64,000 nt of DNA from Microbacterium sp. TNHR37B (GTDB lineage: Bacteria; Actinomycetota; Actinomycetes; Actinomycetales; Microbacteriaceae): contig NZ_LQGV01000003.1 in assembly GCF_001620065.1 (NCBI RefSeq), forward strand, positions 186,001 to 250,000. The letters run 5' to 3'. Under the pieces are notes generated by a model, which was given only the letters and a program-made list of their open reading frames with translations, was not told where the DNA came from and made no database searches. Position 1 is the stretch's first letter; each line of letters opens with the position of its first letter. The translations under genes were made by a program, and so were the position numbers. Below, piece by piece: positions 45,247 through 52,657 of this stretch.

Positions 45247-45275
45247 TGACATGTGTATCCTCCGAGGTATACAAT
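45246..45275 (+). promoter_or_regulatory. promoter with operator-like dyad at the left end of the element
   Basis: GTGACA (45246-45251), 18 bases, TACAAT (45270-45275), directed at the capsid-like gene. An imperfect dyad GTATCCTCCGAGGTATAC (45255-45272) with core CCTC-C-GAGG covers the spacer and -10 box, as expected for a repressed promoter. Confidence 0.5.
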
Positions 45276-45418
45276 CGCCGTATCGACACCGCCAGCGGCG
45301 GTGCCCAGCCTGTCCCGGCAGGTGAGTTTAGAGCCGCGCTCCTCATCTGCAAGTCAGGTAACACCTCGCGTTGACCAGCGGTCGCGCGGTCCGTTACTTG
45401 ACCGACAGGAGGGCCGGC

Positions 45419-46570
45419 ATGAAGAGCCGCCTCAGCGTCTCCGCTCTCGGAGACATCATCGGCGCCGACCGCGGTTTCAACGTCGGCGCCGACATCCTCA
45501 CCCATACAGCCGATGGTGTCGCGCTGCGCGACATCTACAACGAGATCGTCGATGCTCTCGCAGAGTGGAACAAGGGTCGACAGGCCGTGTCCGCTCTGTT
45601 CACGTCGACCACGACCGACTCGTTCGTGCAGCTCGCCAAGGAGCCGGGGCAGGGCGACGACTTCGAAGAAGCGTCAGAGTTCGGCGTGCCCAAGTCGGCT
45701 CGCCGCGACGCCGAGTACTTCCGCATGGGCTTCCCGCTCAAGTGGTTCGACATCGCAACTCGGTACACGCAAGCGTTCCTCCGTGACGCAAGCGCCGAGC
45801 AGGTGCGACTTCAGTTGAGCAGCGTCCTCGAACGCGACAACCACCTGGTCTTCGCCAAGACGATGAAGGCGCTCACCGACAAAGTCACCTCGGCCAACCG
45901 AAGCACCAACGAGAACGGCGTGACGGTCTACGACCTCTGGGACGGTTCGGCTGGCGAGGTTCCGCCGTCGTTCGCAGGCAAGACCTTCACGGACTCGCAC
46001 AGCCACTACCTGGTCTCCGGTGCCGCCACGCTCGACGGTGGCGACCTCAAGGAACTGCGCGACACGATCCAGGAGCACGGCTACGGTCTTCGTGAGTCCG
46101 GCGAGCAGGTCGTCATCATGGTCAACCCGGTGCAGGCTGACCTCATATGGTCGTTCCGCAAGGATCCGGAGAACCTGGCGAAGGATCCGTTCGACTTCAT
46201 CCCCGCGCAGGGTGCACCCGCGTACCTTTCCGCTGAGGACATCGTGGGCGACAAGCCTCCGGCGACCTTCAACGGTCTGGCGATTGAGGGTTCCTATGGT
46301 GACGCGCTCATCACGAAGAACTATCTCATCCCCGCGGGGTACGTCGTCGCGGTCGCGTCGGGCGGAGCGAACCGCTCGCGCAACCCTCTCCTGTTCCGGG
46401 AGCACCCTCGCCCCGAGTGGCGCGGTCTGAACATCGTGACGCAGGACAACCATCCGCTGCGCAACGCGTACTACCAGCGCGGATTCGGTGTCGGCGTCCG
46501 TCATCGCGGCGCGGCCGCTGTCCTCCAGATCAAGGCCTCGGGTTCCTACGTGAACCCGGCATGGCCGTAG
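45419..46570 (+). CDS. phage major capsid-like protein
   Basis: 383 residues. The alternating alpha/beta pattern, the phrase LVSGAATLDGGDLKELRDTI, VIMVNPVQADLIWSFRKDP and the C-terminal beta stretch (RHRGAAAVLQIKASGSY) fit HK97-fold capsid proteins found in actinobacterial prophages and prophage-like elements. I recognise it by pattern only, without a search. No protease, scaffold or portal gene accompanies it. ATG 45419 is preceded by AGGAGGG at five bases; an in-frame TTG at 45371 is less likely. A promoter lies just inside attL. Confidence 0.65.
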   Translation: MKSRLSVSALGDIIGADRGFNVGADILTHTADGVALRDIYNEIVDALAEWNKGRQAVSALFTSTTTDSFVQLAKEPGQGDDFEEASEFGVPKSARRDAEYFRMGFPLKWFDIATRYTQAFLRDASAEQVRLQLSSVLERDNHLVFAKTMKALTDKVTSANRSTNENGVTVYDLWDGSAGEVPPSFAGKTFTDSHSHYLVSGAATLDGGDLKELRDTIQEHGYGLRESGEQVVIMVNPVQADLIWSFRKDPENLAKDPFDFIPAQGAPAYLSAEDIVGDKPPATFNGLAIEGSYGDALITKNYLIPAGYVVAVASGGANRSRNPLLFREHPRPEWRGLNIVTQDNHPLRNAYYQRGFGVGVRHRGAAAVLQIKASGSYVNPAWP

Positions 46571-46577
46571 CAAGACC

Positions 46578-46655
46578 GGGCACGGGCTTTCAGCCCCTTT
46601 CACCGTGCCCCACCCCCGGTGCCGCCGCGCTTGTTGACGTGGGCGCGGCGGCACC
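46578..46655 (+). terminator. two hairpins after the capsid-like gene
   Basis: Hairpin 1: GGGCACGG (46578-46585) with CCGTGCCC (46603-46610). Hairpin 2: a perfect 12-base stem GGTGCCGCCGCG (46618-46629) with its complement (46644-46655) and a 14-base loop. There is no T-tract. They may end or attenuate capsid transcription, or protect its mRNA. Confidence 0.55.
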
Positions 46656-46690
46656 CACGCGTCAAGTCACGTCAAGTGAGGACCGACAAC

Positions 46691-46951
46691 ATGGACGACA
46701 ACAGATTCGAGCCGAGCGAGCACCCGGCGCTCATGAAGCACTTCGAACGTGTCGGGTTCGACCCGTACGCATCCACGGCACCTGTCCAGGTGTACCCACC
46801 GTCCAGTGCCGTCGTTGCGCAGCGATACCGGGCGTTCATCGAGCGCGAGTCGGTGCGGCTCGGTCGCGACTTGCCCGCATACTCAGCGCTGGCTGACCAG
46901 ACGACAGCTGAGCTGTGCGATTCAGCCTCCTTCCCGGCACCACGAACCTGA
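46691..46951 (+). CDS. small element protein of unknown function
   Basis: 86 residues, soluble, starting MDDNRFEPSEHPALMKHFERVGF. It is rich in Ala/Ser/Arg and has a helical middle (VVAQRYRAFIERESVRLGRDL). GAGGACC lies before ATG 46691. It sits between the capsid-like and HGG genes, so it may act in capsid assembly or packaging; no family is recognised. Confidence 0.6.
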   Translation: MDDNRFEPSEHPALMKHFERVGFDPYASTAPVQVYPPSSAVVAQRYRAFIERESVRLGRDLPAYSALADQTTAELCDSASFPAPRT

Positions 46952-46957
46952 ACGCTC

Positions 46958-47545
46958 ATGACAAGCGGCAAGCTCTCCCCAGGAACGAACCGCTGCTCTG
47001 CTATGAGCAGACACAGCGGTGAGCGGTGTAAGAAGGCGGCGATTCCTGGCGGCACAGTCTGTCGTCTTCACGGCGGTGCCGCATCGCAGGTGCAGCGATC
47101 GGCGCGCGAGCGCTTCAACGATCTCATCGACCCGATGATCAACATCGCTCACAAGATGGTCGAGGAGGCCGAAGCTGGATCGTTGAGCGCGAGCGACCGT
47201 CTCGGACTTATGAAGTTCATCGCTGACCGCACCGGGTTTGTCCCCGGCAAGGTCGTCAACGTCGACGGACCTCCCCGCTGGGAGGGAGTCATGACGCACA
47301 TCATCACCAACCTGCCCGAAGGCGACGTGATCGACGCGGAGGTCGTGGAAGAGGACGAAGAGGCCAGGTACGAGCGCGAGAAGCGTCGCCAACGCGAGAT
47401 CGAGGAGCAGGCGCGCCGTGAGCAGCAACGCGACCTGGCTAGAGCCGAACTACCCCAGATCGTGCCCGCCGCGAATCGCGGCGAGCGTGCAACGATCCGG
47501 CGCGGCACACCCGATCCACCCCAACACCCCGGATATCGACGTTAG
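46958..47545 (+). CDS. Cys/His HGG-motif protein, possible small terminase
   Basis: 195 residues. The N-terminus holds CSAMSRHSGERCKKAAIPGG and then VCRLHGGAASQV: three cysteines and a histidine that could bind zinc. Actinophage proteins with this RC...VCxxHGG signature commonly sit next to terminase or capsid genes. A helical region (residues 45-90) and a highly charged Glu/Arg tail (EREKRRQREIEEQARREQQR) follow. A small-terminase role would fit redirected packaging by a satellite, but this is inferred. Confidence 0.55.
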   Translation: MTSGKLSPGTNRCSAMSRHSGERCKKAAIPGGTVCRLHGGAASQVQRSARERFNDLIDPMINIAHKMVEEAEAGSLSASDRLGLMKFIADRTGFVPGKVVNVDGPPRWEGVMTHIITNLPEGDVIDAEVVEEDEEARYEREKRRQREIEEQARREQQRDLARAELPQIVPAANRGERATIRRGTPDPPQHPGYRR

Positions 47546-47553
47546 GAGAGACG

Positions 47554-47730
47554 ATGCCACTTGCCAGCAAAGAAACTGGCGCAGGGGTGAGTGAGTTCTC
47601 GCCATCCCGCCTAGAGCGACAGCCGACGATCAACCCACTTGACCCTCCGAGCGCGAACCGTGAGGCGCTTCTGCAGGCGGACTACGGCTCGACTACGCCA
47701 CGGCAAAGCAAGCGCACGAGCGCGCGATGA
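47554..47730 (+). CDS. small protein upstream of the ART-like/NUDIX gene
   Basis: 58 residues (MPLASKETGAGVSEFSPSRL at the start), Ser/Arg-rich and probably disordered. TAGGAGAG precedes ATG 47554 by three bases. Its stop overlaps the next start (ATGA), so it is the first of three translationally coupled genes. No family is recognised. Confidence 0.55.
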   Translation: MPLASKETGAGVSEFSPSRLERQPTINPLDPPSANREALLQADYGSTTPRQSKRTSAR

Positions 47731-48623
47731 CAGCGGAACAAGATGATCGGCTCGCCCTCTTGGCGTACGACTACCACGTCTCCATCGACCGGCCGGGCGC
47801 TCTCGTACGTCCTCTGCTTCGAGCAACCCGCGACGAATGGGTGGCTAGGTTCCGCGCGATCGTGGGTACGCGAGGCCATGATTTCAAGGGGCGACCGTCC
47901 GACGATCACGTCATTCGCCTCTGGCGCGGCACAGAGCTCGAAGAGCACAGGCATGGACTGTCCTGGACTCCCGCCCGCACCATGGCGATCGGTCACGCGC
48001 CCAACGGACAGCTATGGCGCATCGATAGCGTGCCGCTGAACGCCATCCTCTACTACGACCCGACAGCGCCTGGCACGATAGCGCTGCCTGAAGTCCTGAT
48101 CGACACAACGGGGCTGCACGTCGTGCGCGAGCTTGTGCCCGTTTCCTCAGGGATTCGTGTTCCTTCCATGCTCAACCATTGGGCGCACGGACCGAACGGG
48201 GACCGAAGGTGGGGACCTCATGGCGCAGCGGGGCTGCTTCTTCACGACCCGGCCCGCGGGGTGCTCCTCCAACAGCGATCCATCTACTCCGACCGCGGCG
48301 GAACCTGGTCGATCCCGGGCGGGGCGTGTGAGCCAGAGGAAGCGCCGGTTGACACTGCCTTCCGCGAGGCGCGCGAGGAGATCGGACTGACACGAGAGCT
48401 GGCACGTACGACAGGAGATCACGTACTTGACCTCGGATGGTGGCGCTACACGACCGTGATCGCCGAGCCTGTGGGCTTCATCGACGTAATTCCTCGTGGT
48501 TGGGAGTCATCCCGCCTCGAATGGGTCCCAACTCACGCCGTGCCCGCGCTGAACCTCCACCCCGACTTCGCGCTCTCGTGGCCCAGTCTCGCGACAATGC
48601 TCAATGCGTCGGCTCCCGCATGA
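47727..48623 (+). CDS. ART-like domain fused to NUDIX hydrolase
   Basis: 298 residues in two parts. The N-terminal part (about 55-140) has RLWRG (Arg67), then GLSWT (79-81) and later LPEVLID (Glu122). That R - S/T - E order recalls ADP-ribosyltransferase-fold phage proteins, but the assignment is tentative. The C-terminal part (about 160-298) is a NUDIX hydrolase with a complete box: Gly199, Glu205, REAREEIGL (213-221). NUDIX enzymes cut nucleoside diphosphate-X bonds such as ADP-ribose. It overlaps its neighbours on both sides (ATGA). Defence, anti-defence or host takeover roles are speculative. Confidence 0.6.
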   Translation: MTAEQDDRLALLAYDYHVSIDRPGALVRPLLRATRDEWVARFRAIVGTRGHDFKGRPSDDHVIRLWRGTELEEHRHGLSWTPARTMAIGHAPNGQLWRIDSVPLNAILYYDPTAPGTIALPEVLIDTTGLHVVRELVPVSSGIRVPSMLNHWAHGPNGDRRWGPHGAAGLLLHDPARGVLLQQRSIYSDRGGTWSIPGGACEPEEAPVDTAFREAREEIGLTRELARTTGDHVLDLGWWRYTTVIAEPVGFIDVIPRGWESSRLEWVPTHAVPALNLHPDFALSWPSLATMLNASAPA

Positions 48624-49090
48624 ACGTCTGCTTCGTGTGCTTCGGCAACGTCTGTAGGTCGCCAACCGCGGAGATCATCTTCTTCGAGCTTGTCAAGGAG
48701 GCAGGCCTCTCGGAGAGCATCCGTGTCACCTCTGCGGGGGTTGCCGCCGTCTCGGGCCAGCCCCTTGACCAGGGCAGCGCAGCGACGCTCCGACGACACG
48801 GCTATAGACACCTCGCGCACTCCGCGCGACGATTCGGCCCTCACTGGTTCGACAATTGCGACCTGATCATGGTTAGCGACGCGGAGGTCGCGCAACACGT
48901 CCTCGACTCCGCCCGCACAGACGAAGAGCGCCAACGGGTACGTCTACTCGCGCCAGACGGCGTACCGAATCCCTGGGGCGGAGACCGCACAGCCTACGAA
49001 TCCGCCTACGACTCGATTGACCGTGCTTGCCGAGAGCTTCTGCGTTCGCTACGCCCCGACGCAGCGCCCGGTGCCCTCGGCCAGGCGTGA
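48620..49090 (+). CDS. low-molecular-weight protein tyrosine phosphatase-like protein
   Basis: 156 residues with the P-loop CFGNVCRS (nucleophile Cys7, Arg13) and the fold's other blocks (VTSAGVAAVSGQPLD; FDNCDLIMVSDAEV). The general-acid loop, usually DPY or DPW, reads VPNPWGG: Asn117 stands where the catalytic Asp belongs. Activity may be low, or the protein may bind rather than hydrolyse phosphoproteins. ATG overlaps the NUDIX stop codon. Third gene of the coupled set. Confidence 0.75.
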   Translation: MNVCFVCFGNVCRSPTAEIIFFELVKEAGLSESIRVTSAGVAAVSGQPLDQGSAATLRRHGYRHLAHSARRFGPHWFDNCDLIMVSDAEVAQHVLDSARTDEERQRVRLLAPDGVPNPWGGDRTAYESAYDSIDRACRELLRSLRPDAAPGALGQA

Positions 49091-49395
49091 GAGTGCCCGG
49101 AGAGGCGTCCTGGGCGCGACCTGGGAACCAACATCGCGAGGACGGGTGTCGATATCACTGCGCACAATCGGATGTTCCTAGGCGAAGTCCATCGAGGTTT
49201 GACGCGATGAATCCAATGCGATATATCTCGTATTATCGCGAGGTTGCCACCGAGCAACACGTGCCGCTGGACGGCTGAGTACCCGGGATCGCAGATCGAA
49301 CCGGGGATACAGCGCGAGGTCATAACGGGACCCAGCATCTGACGCTGGCCACCCACCGAAGCACCGCGGATAGGTACTCCCGAAGGACTCCTATC
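49091..49395. other. regulatory gap before the XRE-like gene
   Basis: 305 bases without a convincing gene. It holds an imperfect dyad around CTCGTATTATCGCGAG and a small dyad CCAGC-ATCTGAC-GCTGG. AT-rich patches are compatible with a promoter for 49396. Confidence 0.35.
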
Positions 49396-49701
49396 GTGGC
49401 GCTCCCACACCGGCGACAGCAGCTCGCTAAGTTCATTCCATTCCACGACCTGACGCTCCAGCAGGTCGCTGCCGCGCTCCGAACCGACACCGTGCGGGTG
49501 GCGAATCTCACGAAGGGCCACACCTACCCCACGCCCGATGAGATCGAGGCACTTGAGCGGTTGTTCGGCTTGCCCGTCGACGTCCTCTTCGAGCCGGATC
49601 TGCTCGTGTTCCGTGATGACTGGCCAGAGTCGCAAGGGCTTCGCCAGGCCGCAACCAAGCGAGCGGAGCTCGAACGACTTCGCCGTAAGGCCGGCGAGTG
49701 A
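49396..49701 (+). CDS. HTH (XRE-like) regulator
   Basis: 101 residues. Helix-turn-helix pattern in LTLQQVAAALRTDTVRVANL with the XRE-type continuation PTPDEIEALERLFGLPVDVLF; the C-terminal 25 residues are charged. GAAGGA lies before GTG 49396. It starts the replication gene cluster and probably controls it. Confidence 0.65.
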   Translation: MALPHRRQQLAKFIPFHDLTLQQVAAALRTDTVRVANLTKGHTYPTPDEIEALERLFGLPVDVLFEPDLLVFRDDWPESQGLRQAATKRAELERLRRKAGE

Positions 49702-49702
49702 C

Positions 49703-49879
49703 ATGGCTCGCTCAAGGTTCACACCCGAGCAAACCTCCGATGCCATCGCCCTCCGAGTCGTCGCTCTTCTTGATCGAGTACGCGAGCGACTGATTGCTGA
49801 GGGTGTCCTGCCCGCGAACACAGAGCGGTCCCCTTCGCCATCGCCGGACGGCCCTCAGGCCGACGTCGAATCCAGGTGA
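49703..49879 (+). CDS. small protein of unknown function
   Basis: 58 residues: a helical N-terminal half (TSDAIALRVVALLDRVRERL) and a Pro/Ser-rich tail. It starts two bases after the regulator gene and ends just before the prim-pol start, so it is cotranscribed. It might be a directionality or replication factor; there is no direct evidence. Confidence 0.45.
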   Translation: MARSRFTPEQTSDAIALRVVALLDRVRERLIAEGVLPANTERSPSPSPDGPQADVESR

Positions 49880-49883
49880 CGAA

Positions 49884-50735
49884 GTGTCGCAGGCGTTCGA
49901 CCGTAATCATGACCCTGACCAGCCGCTGAGGTTCCTGCCATTGCTCCCCGGGACGAACAGGCCAGCGATCAAGGACTGGCCCAACCGCGCGAGCGCTGAT
50001 CCCTTGCAGTGGTCGGCATGGCGGCACGAGATGCCTGGGTGCAACTTCGGTGTACTCACCGGAAACGGGATCGGGGTCATCGATCTTGATACTAAGAACG
50101 ACCCTCACGGCGCGGGCGGCTTCGGCAGCCTCATCACCGTGGAGGAACTGCTGAGCGTCGATCTCAGCAACTTGCCTCTGGTGATGACCCATAGTGGCGC
50201 CCACCTGTACTTCCGCTACGAAGGGCGCCTGCCGTCGAAGGTACCCTGGCTCCCCCACATCGACGTCAAGGCCGACGGAGGGCATCAAGTAGCGGCACCG
50301 GGCACCGTGCGCCTCGCGAACGGCGTCGAGCGCACCTACACACTCGTGCGGGGAGACCTTCAGGCGATCCCGCCCGCACCTGCTGTCCTGCTAGACGCGA
50401 TGCGCGGGTGGCGCATCGGACGCACAGGGACGGGCGGCTCGCCCTCCCTCGGCGCGAATCTACCGTCGGACATCGACGCCATAACGCACGGTTTGCCGCT
50501 CAACTCTCGAAATGACTTCATGCACCGGCTCGCGTGTCGGTGGTGGGCCGAACTCGGCCTATCGAACGGCGATGCCGTTCGAAGCCGCGCGTACCGGGTC
50601 TGGCAAGCGACGCCGAACCACGACACGTTCACCTGGGATGAAGCCCTTGCCGCCCTGCGAAGCGCGGAGAGGTTCATGACAGAGGAGATCCGCAAAGACC
50701 TGGAGCTGTATCGAGCGTGGGGGCTGAACCGGTGA
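49884..50735 (+). CDS. bifunctional DNA primase/polymerase (prim-pol) N-terminal domain protein
   Basis: 283 residues of the archaeo-eukaryotic primase superfamily found on plasmids and phages. The metal-binding DxD is in GIGVIDLDTK (Asp67, Asp69), and the conserved His motif is in HSGAHLYF (His107). LPLLPGTNRPAIKDWP near the start is the usual N-terminal block. It probably makes primers for replication of the excised element. The next gene overlaps its stop codon (GTGA). GTG 49884 follows an AGGTGACGAA site. Confidence 0.82.
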   Translation: MSQAFDRNHDPDQPLRFLPLLPGTNRPAIKDWPNRASADPLQWSAWRHEMPGCNFGVLTGNGIGVIDLDTKNDPHGAGGFGSLITVEELLSVDLSNLPLVMTHSGAHLYFRYEGRLPSKVPWLPHIDVKADGGHQVAAPGTVRLANGVERTYTLVRGDLQAIPPAPAVLLDAMRGWRIGRTGTGGSPSLGANLPSDIDAITHGLPLNSRNDFMHRLACRWWAELGLSNGDAVRSRAYRVWQATPNHDTFTWDEALAALRSAERFMTEEIRKDLELYRAWGLNR

Positions 50736-51817
50736 GCGGCTTCATCCCTCTCAGCCCGGAAGAAGAGTTCGAGGCGCGGGTAGCACGGCATGAGATGGAT
50801 GCAGAGGCAAAGGCCGAGGCCTCGCGACGAATCGCGGAGCGACGGCACGCTCAACTCGATCGAATGTCGCGACTCACTCCCGGCGGCGACTTCGGATTGG
50901 ACGAGCCCGAGACGATCCCCGCGGTCTGGGGCAAAGGCGAACTGGTGCTCTGGGCCGAGGGTGAGGGCCTGATGATCCTGGCCGAGCAGGGTCTGGGGAA
51001 GACAACCATCGCCCAGCAACTCACCCTCTCGATGATCGGCGTCCGAGCCGATGCCCTCCTTGGCCTCACCGTCAAACAGGCGACTGGTCCCGTGCTCTAC
51101 CTTGCAATGGACCGACCGCGGCAAGCGGCGCGCTCGCTAAGCAGAATGATCGGAGAGGCTGACCGTACCGCACTGAACGAAAGGCTTGTGGTCTGGCGAG
51201 GCCCGCTACCGCTCGACATCACAGCCAGTCCTCAAGCGCTCGCGGATTGGGCGCAGGAGGTCGCGCCGGGCTGCTCAGTAATCGTCGCTGACTCCGTGAA
51301 GGACTTCGCACCTGGTCTCGCGAAGGATGAAGTGGGCGCTGCCCTAAACCTCGCGTGGCAGGAGGTCATCGCGCGCGGCATCGACCTCCTGCTGTTGCAC
51401 CACCCGCGCAAGGACTCGGAGGGAAAGCCGTCGCTCAACGCCGCGTACGGTTCGACGTGGCTCACAGCCGGCCTCGGGTCAGTGATCCAGTTGACCGGCG
51501 CGCGCGGTGCCGCAGAAGTGAAGCTGCACCATGTCAAGCAGCCGAGCGAGATCGTCGGGCCTTGGGTGGTGGAACACGACTATGCATCGGGCACGAGCGT
51601 TCGCGGTATCGGATCCGTCGAGGATTACCTCTTGCTGAAGTTCACCGACCCTTCCCCCCAGACAGTACAGACCGTCGCTGAGGGTATGGGGATGAGTGAG
51701 AAGTCTGCCCGCGCCCGCCTGGAGAAGCTGGTCGAGGCGGGGAAGGTCATCAAGACCGAGCCTGTGCAGACGGCGGACGGTCGTTCTCCCGCCGTCTACA
51801 CGCTGAGGGTCGCGTGA
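50732..51817 (+). CDS. RecA-fold ATPase/helicase (RepA-like)
   Basis: 361 residues. Walker A AEQGLGKTT (84-92), Walker B VIVADSVKD (Asp187) and LLLLHHPRKDSEGKPS with a conserved His form a KaiC/RepA-type hexameric ATPase domain. The C-terminal 65 residues make a winged-helix-like unit (TVAEGMGMSEKSARARLEKL). Coupled to the prim-pol gene, it is the expected helicase partner for replication initiation. Confidence 0.8.
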   Translation: MSGFIPLSPEEEFEARVARHEMDAEAKAEASRRIAERRHAQLDRMSRLTPGGDFGLDEPETIPAVWGKGELVLWAEGEGLMILAEQGLGKTTIAQQLTLSMIGVRADALLGLTVKQATGPVLYLAMDRPRQAARSLSRMIGEADRTALNERLVVWRGPLPLDITASPQALADWAQEVAPGCSVIVADSVKDFAPGLAKDEVGAALNLAWQEVIARGIDLLLLHHPRKDSEGKPSLNAAYGSTWLTAGLGSVIQLTGARGAAEVKLHHVKQPSEIVGPWVVEHDYASGTSVRGIGSVEDYLLLKFTDPSPQTVQTVAEGMGMSEKSARARLEKLVEAGKVIKTEPVQTADGRSPAVYTLRVA

Positions 51818-51830
51818 GCGCTGTGATGGA

Positions 51831-51970
51831 GGGAACTGGGGTCGGGAACTGGGGTCGCCCAAACAGCCCTGTTTCGCGCGACGGGGTCGACCGTGGCCCT
51901 GTTCCCGCCGATCGAACCCCTTTAGGGGTTCGTCGCGAGGGAACTGGGGTCACGACCGGGATCTGGGTGG
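51831..51970 (+). repeat. iteron-like repeats and hairpin, candidate replication origin
   Basis: GGGAACTGGGGTC occurs exactly at 51831-51843, directly again at 51844-51856, and at 51939-51951; a looser copy starts at 51958. Between them GAACCCC-TTTA-GGGGTTC (51914-51931) is a 7-base hairpin. The cluster follows the prim-pol and ATPase genes. A short frame (51814-52044) runs through it but looks repeat-derived. Confidence 0.5.
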
Positions 51971-52044
51971 TGCACTCGGCGCGGAGGCTGCGACTGCGCT
52001 CAGAGACCCTATGGAAGAAGCCGACCCCATGGGCTAGGGCATGA

Positions 52045-52238
52045 GGGTTCCCAGAGAGGGTGTTTCGCCTTACTGACCCGCGACAGCATCGCGATTTCGA
52101 CGCCGCACGCGAGGTCTCACGGTGCCGTGGGGCGGGCATGGAGTCGACGGTTGCATTCGTACATACGTTCGATATTGTCCAAATAACACTCGAATTGTGG
52201 ACAGACCGTTGGTTACCACACAGACGGAAGGACATACC
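52045..52238. promoter_or_regulatory. AT-richer upstream region of 52239
   Basis: Low-GC patch with TTGTCC / GGACAG-like half sites around 52175-52205 (ATTGTCC and TTGTGGACAG). Probably promoter and operator for the next gene. Confidence 0.35.
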
Positions 52239-52574
52239 GTGCCACCAGACCTCGACCTGTACTGGCAGAACTACGATCGCACCCTCGCGACGATCCGCGC
52301 CGAGCGTCCCTCGACGTTCGCCGGACTGAAGCTCATCCTCGACAGGTTCGAGCCACCATCCTCGGGAGATGCCTTCTTCCCCGGCGGTGCTGACGACACC
52401 CTTGCCCTCGCACTGATGAGCGCTGGGTGGAGCGTCGACTTTGAAGAGGCCGACTACCTGTACACCGCCGTCCATCCGAAGAGCGGTGCCGTGATCCAGC
52501 ACGTTGAGGGAGACCTGTACTGCCTGCTTGAGGGCACGGTTCCGTCAGCCACCGACTCACCGCGCAGCCACTAA
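52239..52574 (+). CDS. element protein of unknown function
   Basis: 111 residues, acidic, soluble. Helical start (DLYWQNYDRTLATIRAERPS) then an alpha/beta part (TLALALMSAGWSVDFEEADY, AVIQHVEGDLYCLLEG). GGAAGGA lies upstream of GTG 52239. Not recognised. Confidence 0.6.
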   Translation: MPPDLDLYWQNYDRTLATIRAERPSTFAGLKLILDRFEPPSSGDAFFPGGADDTLALALMSAGWSVDFEEADYLYTAVHPKSGAVIQHVEGDLYCLLEGTVPSATDSPRSH

Positions 52575-52657
52575 CTGCACGGCGAGGCTCAGGAGCAGGG
52601 ACGGGCAAGCCACTAACAAACCCGTCCCTGCTCGACCACCATACGAGAGGAATCATC

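Noticed and set aside
45371..45418. Upstream TTG extension of the capsid-like gene
   Set aside because: ATG 45419 has an AGGAGGG site at ideal distance; the extension has none.
49207..49278. 23-codon frame before the XRE-like gene
   Set aside because: Very short, without a convincing ribosome site or conservation signal.
51814..52044. 76-codon frame overlapping the ATPase stop codon
   Set aside because: It consists mainly of the GGGAACTGGGGTC repeats and the hairpin. GTGA coupling is possible, but the product looks repeat-derived, so the segment is listed as a repeat region.
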